Part shown: piece by piece, positions 1 to 7,568 of the stretch
Layout: each line of letters opens with the position of its first letter
Position numbering within the stretch: the stretch's first letter is position 1
DNA from: Streptomyces sp. RKAG293
GTDB lineage: Bacteria > Actinomycetota > Actinomycetes > Streptomycetales > Streptomycetaceae
Assembly (NCBI RefSeq): GCF_023701745.1
Contig: NZ_JAJOZB010000001.1
Span: 7,735,001 to 7,799,000 of the forward strand
Length of the DNA: 64,000 nt
Reading direction: 5' to 3'
Notes under the pieces: generated by a model
Seen by the model: the letters and a program-made list of their open reading frames with translations, nothing else
What the model was told of the DNA's origin: nothing
The model's database searches: none
Program-made: the position numbers and the translations under genes

Positions 1-539
1 ACGTAGACGGCGAGGCGTCCCGCGGTGACGGCGGCCAGACACAGCGGTTGTACCCGTACGTCGTCGGTGGTCTCGAAGGAGTCGATTCCGTCACCGCGCA
101 CCAGGAGCTTCAGCCGGATCAGGGGCTTGACCTCGGTGGGGTCGACGTCGCCGACGTAGTGGACGAAGCTCGCCTCCGTGTCGGGGGTGTACGACACGAA
201 CGTCGCTTCCAGCACATCGGCCCTGGCCAACCGGCCCTGCCGGATGCTGTCATCGGCGCGCGGCGCCCACAGGGCGAACGCATCGTCCTCGTGGTGGCCC
301 GCGTCCTTGACGAGGTCCCCGCGGGTGATCCGCGGGAAGTCCGCCCGCGCGAGACGCTTCGCCGAGAAGGGTACGGACAGGGCACCGAGCAGCCCCAGGC
401 CGAGGGAAGCGGCCGACAACCTCCCGTCGACTCCGGGGCCGGCGGCGGCCACGGCGATGAGGAGGACCGCCGGCACCGAGAGATTGATGAAGAGGGCGAG
501 AACGAAGTTTCCGACGTACCGACGGGCGTAACCCGGCAT
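1..539 (-). CDS. Membrane protein of unknown function, C-terminus beyond window edge
   Basis: The reading frame starts at an ATG at position 539 and is still open at base 1, so about 179 codons are visible and the C-terminus is missing. The N-terminus (MPGYARRYVGNFVLALFINL) has two hydrophobic segments, roughly residues 10-35 and 45-60, followed by a soluble region rich in charged residues and beta-type sequence. It looks like a small membrane-anchored protein with one cytoplasmic or external domain. I do not recognise the family. The frame has strong third-position GC bias, which supports coding. Other frames across the same bases give Arg-rich shadows. Confidence 0.7.
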   Translation of the reverse strand, partial: MPGYARRYVGNFVLALFINLSVPAVLLIAVAAAGPGVDGRLSAASLGLGLLGALSVPFSAKRLARADFPRITRGDLVKDAGHHEDDAFALWAPRADDSIRQGRLARADVLEATFVSYTPDTEASFVHYVGDVDPTEVKPLIRLKLLVRGDGIDSFETTDDVRVQPLCLAAVTAGRLAVY

Positions 540-619
540 GGCCCCTCCTCCGTTGAACGTCTGCCCCTTGATACCACTGACGGGCGGACCTGCCACGGAG
601 ATGTCCCGTCGAACTGTGC

Positions 620-844
620 CTAGGAGCGTGCCAGTTCACGCAGCGCCATGCGCGCCGCCGGCGCCCGTCCGGTATGTGCCTCCCAGTACGGATGCGTGGA
701 CACCTGGACGGACAGCCGGTGCAGACGGCGGCGCAGCGCCGTGGTCTGTGCGGCGGTGCTGCTACTGGTGCGGTCGGCGAGCTGGCCGTACACGGCGTAC
801 CACTCGCGCTGTGCTTGCAGGAGGTCGTGGGGGAAGGAGTACAT
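620..844 (-). CDS. Small conserved hypothetical protein (74 aa)
   Basis: A 74-residue protein beginning MYSFPHDLLQAQREWYAVYG and rich in Arg, Ala and Thr, with no membrane segment. The ATG at 844 is preferred because the longer open frame upstream reads through low-complexity Pro/Gly sequence that does not look coding. The middle is probably helical (Gln/Arg/Leu periodicity) with a conserved-looking HPYWEAH stretch near residue 51. Proteins of this shape are common short hypotheticals in streptomycetes, but no function is known to me. Confidence 0.6.
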   Translation of the reverse strand: MYSFPHDLLQAQREWYAVYGQLADRTSSSTAAQTTALRRRLHRLSVQVSTHPYWEAHTGRAPAARMALRELARS

Positions 845-1011
845 CACCCGGTAATTCAAGCACGTGTTCGAATTGGAGCGCAGCGGCGACTCCGGTGATT
901 TTTTCCGGACCGGCCCGGCCGGCGCCCCGCCGCCCGTGCTCCCGCCCACCCCGCCGGGTGGCGTGCACAATCGGAAGGGTCGGAACGTTGCCACTTTCTG
1001 AGGAGTCACGG

Positions 1012-1521
1012 ATGAACAGCGCGGAGCTACTGGCCGATGCCTTCGGCCGAGTCCAGGAAACCGTCCACGGCGCCGTCGAAGGACTCAGCGCGGACGAGCT
1101 GTCCGTGCGGCTCGACGGGGAGGCCAACTCGATCGCCTGGCTGGTGTGGCATCTGACGCGCATTCAGGACGATCATGTCGCCGACCTGGCGGGCACCGAG
1201 GAGATCTGGACCGCCGAGGGCTGGTTCGACCGCTTCCAGCTGCCGTTCTCCACCGGAGCCACCGGTTACGGCCAGCGTGCCGACGACGTGGCCGCCGTCC
1301 GTGTGGACACCCCGGCGCTGCTCCTGGGCTACTACGACGCCGTTCACGAGCACACCGTCGGCTACGTGCGAGGGCTCGGTGACGCCGACCTCGACCGCGT
1401 CGTGGACGAGGCCTGGACCCCGGCGGTGACGCAGGGCGTACGCCTCGTGAGCGTCATCTCCGACGACCTGCAGCACGCGGGGCAGGCGGCCTTCATCCGT
1501 GGCGTGCTGCGGCGGCGCTGA
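1012..1521 (+). CDS. DinB-fold protein (DUF664-like), putative metal-dependent transferase
   Basis: A 169-residue protein of the DinB/YfiT-like four-helix bundle superfamily. Members use a His triad to hold a divalent metal and often act as thiol S-transferases (mycothiol- or bacillithiol-dependent). Visible candidate ligands are His47 in WLVWHLTRIQDDH and a His near residue 156 in LQHAGQ; the family usually has a third. The ATG at 1012 is chosen because GAGGAG lies about 8 bases upstream and the fold starts at once (NSAELLADAFGRVQETV). The gene stands alone on the plus strand, convergent with the next gene. The substrate is not evident. Confidence 0.8.
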   Translation: MNSAELLADAFGRVQETVHGAVEGLSADELSVRLDGEANSIAWLVWHLTRIQDDHVADLAGTEEIWTAEGWFDRFQLPFSTGATGYGQRADDVAAVRVDTPALLLGYYDAVHEHTVGYVRGLGDADLDRVVDEAWTPAVTQGVRLVSVISDDLQHAGQAAFIRGVLRRR

Positions 1522-1566
1522 CCTGCCGGGCCGCCGTGTCCGCCCGGTCCGTCCCCCAGAGGTGAG

Positions 1567-2580
1567 TCAGCTTTTGGCGTCGGCGACCTTGGCGAACCAG
1601 CTCTCGGTCTCCGCCGCGTCCAGCACGCCTTCCAGCACGAGCTCGCCGGGCATGCCGGGGAAGAAGCGGCCGGCGGGCCACCCCCGTGAGTACGGCGGCG
1701 GGTCGAGCACCAGGAGCCGCACGCCGTCCACGACCGGGACGTCGGACGGCGTGCCCTCGTTCCAGATCCATGTCCCGTCGGGTGCGGCCAGGTTGAACGC
1801 ACCGGTCGTGGGCACCTGGCCCGGGGCGTTCCGGCACACGGCGACGGCCTCGGGGGCGGGCGCCTCGCCGGGGACGTGCCCGGCGCCGACCAGTTCGGCG
1901 GCCAGCAGGGTGTGGAGCTGGAAGTTGTCGCCGAGCCCGCTCATCCGCATCCGGTAGCCGGACCGGCTCTCGCGGTGCAGGACCACCAGCGGCTCGTCGT
2001 CGAGGACGAGCAGCGCGTAGATGAGGCACTTCAGCTCGTCGCCGCTCGCCTCGGCGAGGCGGCGGGCGGCCGCGACCAACTCCTGACGTCCGTCCACCTG
2101 GGCCCGTACCGCCCGGTGGTTGAGCACGGCGACCGTGGCCATCTCCCACTGCGGCAGCGACCACCACGCCTGGGCGGCGTCCGCGCCGACCCGGTCGACC
2201 ACCGCGGCGTCCGGGCCGCTCCCGTCGGATTGCGGCAGGTCGCCGCCACCGGTGGCGGCCCACCGCTCGACGAACTCCGCCGCGCCGGCGAGTGCCTTCC
2301 CCAGCTCCGTGAGGACCGCCGGAGCGCACCCGGCGGGATCGGCGCCGCGCTCCACACAGGCACCCACGACGACCGCGATCACCGAACGGGTGCCGGCCGG
2401 CACGTCGGGCAGGAGCGCGGCGAGCCGCGGTGCGGCCGCGGCGAGTTCGGCGTCGTCCGCCCGCTGGAAGGACTGCCGCAGCTTCCCGAAGGACTTCTCC
2501 GACGCCCGGGAGTCCTGTGCGCGCACCGCGGCCTCGAAGGCGGCGACGGCGGCGGTGAAAGTGGCTCGTGCGAATATCAC
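1567..2580 (-). CDS. Conserved hypothetical protein (337 aa)
   Basis: A soluble protein of 337 residues. The N-terminal half is Ala-rich and helical (about residues 1-110). The C-terminal part is aromatic-rich and contains LICLIYAL-like and GYRMRMSGLG segments, ending near ESWFAKVADAKS. There is no signal peptide or transmembrane helix. I do not recognise a catalytic motif; the layout suggests a HEAT-like or helical N-domain joined to a beta-rich domain. It is convergent with the DinB gene, 46 bp away, and lies 75 bp downstream of the kinase gene on the same strand, so it could be co-transcribed with it. Confidence 0.6.
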   Translation of the reverse strand: MIFARATFTAAVAAFEAAVRAQDSRASEKSFGKLRQSFQRADDAELAAAAPRLAALLPDVPAGTRSVIAVVVGACVERGADPAGCAPAVLTELGKALAGAAEFVERWAATGGGDLPQSDGSGPDAAVVDRVGADAAQAWWSLPQWEMATVAVLNHRAVRAQVDGRQELVAAARRLAEASGDELKCLIYALLVLDDEPLVVLHRESRSGYRMRMSGLGDNFQLHTLLAAELVGAGHVPGEAPAPEAVAVCRNAPGQVPTTGAFNLAAPDGTWIWNEGTPSDVPVVDGVRLLVLDPPPYSRGWPAGRFFPGMPGELVLEGVLDAAETESWFAKVADAKS

Positions 2581-2654
2581 TCGCGCACCCTACCGGCCCG
2601 GTCGGACCGTACGACCGGGCCGGTGGGGGAGCGGGGGCGGGGCTCGGCGGGGGC

Positions 2655-4409
2655 TCAGCAGTGGTAGGCGGGGCCCTTCTGCTTGGTGAGGTTGTCGTTG
2701 GACATCCAGCCCGCGGTCTTGGTGCCGTCGATCCGCACGTACGTCCAGGTGTGGCCGTACGCGTTGAGGATGAAGCAGTGGTAGAAGACCTTCGCTCCCG
2801 ACGTGACCGCCGCGACGTCCGGACATACCGCGTACGGGCCGGTCGTGAGGTGGAAGCTGCCGGTCATGTAGCCGTAGGTGCCGGGATGCGGGTCCTGGTG
2901 GGTCCATCCGGTGCAGCTCTTCGACACCGCGCTCGCCGACGTGGTGGGGGCCGCCGGCGACGACGGTGCGCCGCCGGCCTTGCTGCCGGAGGCGGACGGG
3001 CTGCCGGCGTCACCCGGGCTCGCGCCGCCGGACTGCTTCGCGGGCTTTCCGGACGTGCGAGGGGAGGACACGGACGCTCCCGGGGACTTCGAGCCGGCCT
3101 TCTTGCCGGTCTTCCCACCGGCCTTCTCGCCCGCGATGTTGGCTTCGCCTTGCGGGGTGCCGCTGGAGCCGGCGGCGTGGTTCTTCGACCCGCCACCGCC
3201 GCCCGAATCACCCGTTCCCACCAGGGCGTACGCCAGTCCGCCGCCGGCCAGGACGACGGCGGCGGCCGCCGCCGCGACGGTGACCCGGCCGCGGTTGCGA
3301 CGGCGCGAGGGGAGCGGCTCGGTGCGCCGTTCCCTGCCACCGGCGGGGGAGACGAGAGGGCCGCCCGAGCCGCCCAGGCCGGCGGACGGCCGATAACCGG
3401 CGACTCCGGGCTGCGGCGCCGCCTCCGCGGGAGAGGCGGCGGGCGCGACCGGCCGGCCGGCGGTCGCGTCAGCTGATCCCGCGCCCGCCGGAGGCACCGG
3501 CCGGCGCAGCGGAGCAACTCCGGCCACGGAAGCGGGCAGCACACTCGTGCCGCTGCCGGCGGCGACCGCCTCCAGCATCCGGCGCGCCTGATCGGCGGAC
3601 GGGCGGTCCGCCGGTTCCTTGGCCATCAGTGCGAGGAGTACCGGCGCCAGCGGACCGGACTGCCGGGGTTCCGGCAGCGGGTCCCCGACGATCGCGTTGA
3701 GCGTGGACCAGACGGAGGTCCGGCGGAACGCCGACCCACCCTCCACCGCCGCGTAGAGCGTCATGCCGAGCGCCCAGATGTCCGAGGCGGGGCCGGGCTC
3801 CTGGCCCTTGGCGCGCTCCGGCGCCAGGAAGTCGAGCGAACCGACGATGACCCCGTCCTGGGTCAGCTTGGTCAGCGCGCCCTCGTCGGGGGCTTCCACG
3901 CTCGCGATGCCGAAGTCGGTGAGCACCACCCGCCCGCTGCGGTCGAGGAGCACATTGCCGGGCTTGACGTCCCGGTGCAGCACCCCGGCCCGGTGCGCCG
4001 CGTCGAGCGCGTCCATCACCTTGGCGCCGATCGCGGCGGCCTCGCGGGGATCCATCGCGCCGTTCTCCGCCAGCACGCCGTCGAGCGAGGGACCCTCGAT
4101 CAACTCCATGACGATGACCGGCAGGCCCTGCTCCTCGGTCACGTCGTGCACGGTGATGACACCGCTGTGACGGATACGGGCGGCGGCCCGCGCCTCGCGC
4201 TGCATCCGGGCCCGGAGATCGGCCAGTTCGGGTCCTGACGCGTCGTTGTACGCGCGCAGGACCTTGACCGCGACCTCCCGGCCCAGCACCTCGTCCACCG
4301 CGCGGCAGACGACGCCCATGCCGCCCCGGCCCAACTGCGCCGTCACCCGGTAACGCCCGGCTATGACCGTACCGACCAGCTCGCCGCCGCTCGTGTCCCC
4401 CGTCGTCAC
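2655..4409 (-). CDS. Membrane-anchored Ser/Thr protein kinase, PknB family
   Basis: A Hanks-type kinase of 584 residues. The GTG at 4409 is chosen because GGAG sits 5 bases before it; an ATG at 4490 would add 27 residues but has no ribosome site. Order: kinase domain about residues 15-275, with the Gly loop GRGGMGVV, lysine in VAVKVLRA, catalytic loop HRDVKPGN and metal loop TDFG; a Pro/Ala-rich linker; one transmembrane helix (VTVAAAAAAVVLAGGGLAYA); a Lys/Gly/Ser-rich spacer; and an extracellular Cys-containing tail of about 90 residues. The tail is not PASTA; its GWMSNDN and YVRIDG parts resemble a bacterial SH3-like fold. It probably senses an envelope signal. Substrates are unknown. Confidence 0.88.
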   Translation of the reverse strand: MTTGDTSGGELVGTVIAGRYRVTAQLGRGGMGVVCRAVDEVLGREVAVKVLRAYNDASGPELADLRARMQREARAAARIRHSGVITVHDVTEEQGLPVIVMELIEGPSLDGVLAENGAMDPREAAAIGAKVMDALDAAHRAGVLHRDVKPGNVLLDRSGRVVLTDFGIASVEAPDEGALTKLTQDGVIVGSLDFLAPERAKGQEPGPASDIWALGMTLYAAVEGGSAFRRTSVWSTLNAIVGDPLPEPRQSGPLAPVLLALMAKEPADRPSADQARRMLEAVAAGSGTSVLPASVAGVAPLRRPVPPAGAGSADATAGRPVAPAASPAEAAPQPGVAGYRPSAGLGGSGGPLVSPAGGRERRTEPLPSRRRNRGRVTVAAAAAAVVLAGGGLAYALVGTGDSGGGGGSKNHAAGSSGTPQGEANIAGEKAGGKTGKKAGSKSPGASVSSPRTSGKPAKQSGGASPGDAGSPSASGSKAGGAPSSPAAPTTSASAVSKSCTGWTHQDPHPGTYGYMTGSFHLTTGPYAVCPDVAAVTSGAKVFYHCFILNAYGHTWTYVRIDGTKTAGWMSNDNLTKQKGPAYHC

Positions 4410-4752
4410 CCTTGCTCCGTCCCATCCTGGTTCAATTCCGTCGCGCGTCGTCCGGCGGTCTTCCGGTTGTTCTCCGGCGGTCTTCCGCATCCGCGACGTG
4501 GCGGGCTCCAGCGTAGGGGGTGAGGTCAGGGGCGGTGGCCGCCGGGTCGTCGGCAGCGCATCCGGCCTGCAGCCGCCCTCAGGTCCGCTGGTGCCGGCAC
4601 CGTCAACGGTACGTCGGAGATAATAACAAGCCCTGTGGTTTCTCTGTTGTCGTCGAGGAAAAGACAGAACAGGCAGCAGGGGGAGAGGGACTCACGGTCG
4701 CGCCCAGGAGGATCCTCAGCGCAGAACCGCGGCGCGGAACTACAGCGCGGAA
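4410..4752. other. Intergenic gap of about 340 bp
   Basis: This gap lies between the kinase start and the stop of the upstream minus-strand gene. It probably contains the kinase promoter. I see no convincing ORF, hairpin terminator or operator. Open frames crossing it are extensions of Arg/Pro-rich shadows. Confidence 0.4.
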
Positions 4753-5667
4753 CTACAGCTGTGATGCGACGTGTTGGTCCTCGGCGGCCCGGCGCAGCTG
4801 TTCCATCTTCGGGGGCAGGAGCCGTCCCAGTTCCTCGTACCGGGACCGCCCCGCGCGGTAGGAGGTGATCAGTCCGTTCTCTTCCAGCGGCATCCCGGCC
4901 GGCCGCAGGGTGGCCCGGCCGTCGTCGTCCAGGGTGCCCGCGTGGTTCATGCGGAGGCTGACCCATAGGCGAGTGGTGCCGTGCGCGTGGCTCATCAGAT
5001 CGGCGCGCAGTGGCAGCCACCGGTCGAGTGCCGCCCGGCTCAGGTCCGACAGCGGCAGCCACTCGCTCTCGGTCGCGACGCCGGTGCCGTGCTGCGGTTG
5101 CCGCCGCGAGTGGATTCCGGTGTGCGGGCGGGTCTGGTCGCCGGTGAGATGCGTGACGCGCTGCCCGGCCAGTTCGCCGGACCGCGACCGGGTGTCGAGC
5201 AGCAGGGCGAGTACGGCGGTCAGCCGGATCCGGCCGGGGGAGAGGTGGCCGGCGAGGTCGCGGTCGAGCTGCCGCCGCAGCGCGGCCAGCTGACCTGACT
5301 CGGGGGTGGGCCGCAGGATGGGGGTGCCGCCGCCGAGCGGCAGCCGTGGCAGGCCCAGTGCCTGCCGGGCGAGGTTCAGACAGTCGTAGCGGGCCTGGTT
5401 GGTGGGCGGGGAGGTCGGCGGGCGCCGTCCGCCCAGAAGCCGGTGGCGCAGCGCGCCGGACTCGGCGAGGCGCAGGTAGCTGTCGAGCGTCCCGGTCTCC
5501 AGCAGCCGTCGCAGGCTGCGCCGGGCCGCCACCGGCAGCGCGTCCCGGGCCAGTGCCGCCGCGAGTTCCCGCTGCACCATGCCCAGTTGGCGCCGGCGAG
5601 CTTCTCCTATGCCGGGCAGTGAGGCGAGCAGCGTGTCGAGTGCGGTGAGGGAGGGGTAACCGGGCAC
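4753..5667 (-). CDS. Possible degenerate tyrosine recombinase-like protein
   Basis: About 304 residues from a GTG at 5667 (VPGYPSLTALDTLLASLPGI). The Arg/Pro-rich extension further upstream looks non-coding. The N-terminal part is helical, like a core-binding domain. Around residues 155-180 the sequence LLLDTRSRSGELAGQRVTHL resembles box I of phage-type integrases, where Arg sits in a G/T-x-R-x-x-E-L pattern. I cannot find a clear HxxR box or a convincing catalytic Tyr near the C-terminus, so it may be inactive or a different helical family. No att-like direct repeats were seen. It is transcribed away from the next operon. Confidence 0.5.
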   Translation of the reverse strand: MPGYPSLTALDTLLASLPGIGEARRRQLGMVQRELAAALARDALPVAARRSLRRLLETGTLDSYLRLAESGALRHRLLGGRRPPTSPPTNQARYDCLNLARQALGLPRLPLGGGTPILRPTPESGQLAALRRQLDRDLAGHLSPGRIRLTAVLALLLDTRSRSGELAGQRVTHLTGDQTRPHTGIHSRRQPQHGTGVATESEWLPLSDLSRAALDRWLPLRADLMSHAHGTTRLWVSLRMNHAGTLDDDGRATLRPAGMPLEENGLITSYRAGRSRYEELGRLLPPKMEQLRRAAEDQHVASQL

Positions 5668-6020
5668 TCGTCGATTGTCGCGCACCGATGTCGGTGGCGG
5701 ATCCCGTCCGGGTCCGCCTTCCGCTGTCGTGCGCACGTGAGTAGGGTCCTCGGCCGTCCTGCGTAGACGTCCTGGGCACTGACGTCCGGGCCGACGAGGC
5801 GCCGGAATGGGGCCACGACGCCGGCCCGGGTGGTTCACCGCTGGGTGATGGCGCCGCTTGGCGCCACCCGGTGACAACCTGGCGCCATAAGCCCTCGCCG
5901 CCTCTCATACGCCATTGACCTGCAACGACGTACCCGTCTGACGCTTCTGGGTCATGCCTCGCGCCACGGGTGACGCCAATGTGCTTGCCCATGGCGCCAT
6001 AGTGGTGCCACTATTGCGTC
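5668..6020. other. Divergent control region of about 350 bp
   Basis: Gap between the minus-strand recombinase-like gene and the plus-strand RHH regulator gene. Its right two-thirds carry the repeated TGGCGCCA palindromes described separately. The left third (5668-5840) shows nothing recognisable. Confidence 0.5.
5849..6014 (+). promoter_or_regulatory. Cluster of TGGCGCCA palindromes, likely RHH operator
   Basis: Perfect 8-bp palindromes TGGCGCCA lie at 5859-5866, 5880-5887 and 5992-5999, the last inside the 10-bp palindrome ATGGCGCCAT (5991-6000). A near copy, TGGCGCCG, is at 5849-5856. First-to-second and second-to-third spacings are 10 and 21 bp, that is one and two helical turns. Immediately after, an inverted repeat ATAGTGG-TG-CCACTAT (5999-6014) ends 6 bases before the start codon of the RHH gene. 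Repeated short palindromes in helical phase are typical operators for ribbon-helix-helix proteins, so autoregulation is inferred. Confidence 0.6.
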
Positions 6021-6539
6021 ATGGACCTCACGCCGTACGTCGAAACGCTCCGCAGGGAACTGGCGGTGGCCGCCGAAGCCGGGGGTGACGAAGCCCGCGA
6101 GCTCGCCGAGCGGCTGACCGCGCCGCTGGAGTCGGCCACCCGCCTGACCATGCTCAATGTGCTGTCCGCCGCCATGGCCGAGGTCACCCGTGAACTCGCC
6201 CCCGGCTCGGTCGACGTACGACTGCGTGGTCTCGACCCAGACTTCGTGGTGGTGCTGCCGCAACACGAGGACCGGAACGAACCCCTCGACGCACCGGCGC
6301 CCGCACCGGCCCCGGTGCCCGCCGAAACGGACGAGGGCGGCACGGCACGTGTCAATCTGCGCCTGCCCGCCCACCTCAAGAACCGCGCCGAGGACGCCGC
6401 GGCGCGGGAGGGCCTCTCGGTCAACGCATGGCTCGTACGTGTCGTGTCGGCCGCGGTCGACACGGGCGACGCCGCCACCCCCCGTACCCCCGGGAAGACC
6501 AGGACCGTCGGCCAGAGCTTCACGGGCTGGGTGCACTGA
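6021..6539 (+). CDS. HicB-like ribbon-helix-helix regulator
   Basis: A 172-residue protein. The N-terminal about 90 residues are HicB-like (helical, then VDVRLRGLDPDFVVVL). A Pro/Ala-rich linker follows (about residues 94-108). The C-terminal RHH DNA-binding domain (about 113-145) reads VNLRLPAHLKNRAEDAAARE then GLSVNAWLV, the usual beta strand plus two helices. No HicA toxin gene is adjacent, so this is better read as a transcriptional regulator than as a toxin-antitoxin partner. It heads a likely operon with a DUF4097 protein and an ABC exporter and sits directly behind the TGGCGCCA operator cluster. It ends in a basic tail, GKTRTVGQSFTGWVH. Confidence 0.8.
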   Translation: MDLTPYVETLRRELAVAAEAGGDEARELAERLTAPLESATRLTMLNVLSAAMAEVTRELAPGSVDVRLRGLDPDFVVVLPQHEDRNEPLDAPAPAPAPVPAETDEGGTARVNLRLPAHLKNRAEDAAAREGLSVNAWLVRVVSAAVDTGDAATPRTPGKTRTVGQSFTGWVH

Positions 6540-6543
6540 CCGA

Positions 6544-6591
6544 ACCCGCACGCCTACCCGCACGAGTATCCGCACGCATACCCGCACGAAA
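6544..6591 (+). repeat. 12-bp tandem repeat, four units
   Basis: Four consecutive 12-bp units with consensus ACCCGCACGnnn: ACCCGCACGCCT, ACCCGCACGAGT, ATCCGCACGCAT and ACCCGCACGAAA. They fill most of the 83-bp gap between the RHH gene and the DUF4097 gene and end about 30 bp before its start codon. No stop-to-start hairpin is present. Confidence 0.8.
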
Positions 6592-6622
6592 ACCCAAGAC
6601 GACCCAAGAGGACGGGACAGCC

Positions 6623-7468
6623 ATGCCTGCTTTCGACACTCCCCAGCCGATCTCGGTCAACGCCCGCGTGGACGCGGGATCCATCCAGTTCACCGCGGCC
6701 GACCGCGCCGACACCGTCGTGGACGTGACGCCCCGCGACCCGAAGAAGGACAAGGACGTGCGGGCCGCCGAGCAGACCGAGGTCACCTACTCGGGCGGCG
6801 TCCTGACCATCAGGACTCCCAAGACGCGCTATCTCGTCGGGGCCACCGGCGCCGTCGACGTGACGGTCGAGCTGCCCACGGGCTCGCGCGTCGACATGAC
6901 CGGCTCCTGGACCCAGGTGCTGGGCGAGGGCCGGCTCGGCGAGGTCCGGGTGAAGACGTCGTCCGGTGACGTCCGCCTCGACACGACCGGGCCGCTGCAC
7001 CTGACCGCGTCCCACGGGTCCATCACCGTGGACCACGTCGAGGGCTCCGCCGAGGTCACCACCAGTTCCGGCAGCCTGCGCGTCGGCACCGTCAGCGGCA
7101 CGGCCGTCCTGAAGAACTCGCACGGCACCACGACCGTCGGCACCGCGACCGGCGACCTGCGGGTCAGCGGCTCCAATGGTGACATCACCATCGAGCGCGC
7201 CGAGGGCTCGGTCGCCGCCACCACCGCGAACGGCACCCTGCGCGTCGCCGAAGTCGCGCGCGGGAACGTTCAGTTGGAGACCAACTACGGCGCCATCGAC
7301 ATCGGCATCCGTGAGGGCACCGCCGCCTGGCTCGACGTCAGCTCCGGCCGCGGGCAGGTACGGAACGCGCTCGACGCCTCCGAGCCCCCGGAGAAGACCG
7401 AGGACACCGTCGAGGTCCGCGCCCGGACCCGCTGGGGCAACATCGACGTCCGTCGCGCCCGCGCCTGA
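6623..7468 (+). CDS. DUF4097-family beta-repeat protein
   Basis: A 281-residue protein made almost entirely of short beta repeats of the type SSGDVRL, SHGSITVDHVEGSAEV, SSGSLRVGTVSG and SNGDITIERAEGSV. This is the right-handed parallel beta-helix pattern of DUF4097/DUF4098 (adhesin-like) proteins. There is no signal peptide or membrane helix, so it is probably cytosolic. It starts at the ATG at 6623, behind an AAGAGGACGGG ribosome-site region, and ends at 7468, 100 bp before the ABC ATPase gene. The combination RHH regulator, DUF4097 and ABC exporter recurs in streptomycetes. The biochemical role is unknown; a scaffold or sensor for the exporter operon is only a guess. Confidence 0.82.
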   Translation: MPAFDTPQPISVNARVDAGSIQFTAADRADTVVDVTPRDPKKDKDVRAAEQTEVTYSGGVLTIRTPKTRYLVGATGAVDVTVELPTGSRVDMTGSWTQVLGEGRLGEVRVKTSSGDVRLDTTGPLHLTASHGSITVDHVEGSAEVTTSSGSLRVGTVSGTAVLKNSHGTTTVGTATGDLRVSGSNGDITIERAEGSVAATTANGTLRVAEVARGNVQLETNYGAIDIGIREGTAAWLDVSSGRGQVRNALDASEPPEKTEDTVEVRARTRWGNIDVRRARA

Positions 7469-7491
7469 GAGCCCGGCCCACACTCCCTTTG

Positions 7492-7546
7492 AGTCGCTCC
7501 CTTCCAGTCACTCCATTGCAGTCGCCCCATCCAGTCGCTCCGCTCC
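7492..7546 (+). repeat. Imperfect 13-14 bp tandem repeat, four units
   Basis: Four imperfect units, AGTCGCTCCCTTCC, AGTCACTCCATTGC, AGTCGCCCCATCC and AGTCGCTCCGCTCC, fill the gap between the DUF4097 and ABC ATPase genes. This is the second gap of the same operon to be filled by a short tandem array of unrelated sequence. Confidence 0.7.
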
Positions 7547-7568
7547 AGCCTTCGATCGGGAGAGGCCC

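Noticed and set aside
4526..5992. A 488-residue minus-strand frame across the recombinase-like gene
   Set aside because: Its product is Arg/Pro/Ala low complexity, out of frame with the more protein-like 4753-5667 reading.
5849..6539. HicAB toxin-antitoxin locus
   Set aside because: The HicB-like protein has an RHH domain, but no small HicA double-stranded-RNA-binding-fold ORF lies next to it; neighbours are a DUF4097 protein and an ABC exporter.
6544..6591. CRISPR array
   Set aside because: Units are 12 bp without spacers and no cas genes are present. The same applies to the arrays at 7492, 10451 and 13119.
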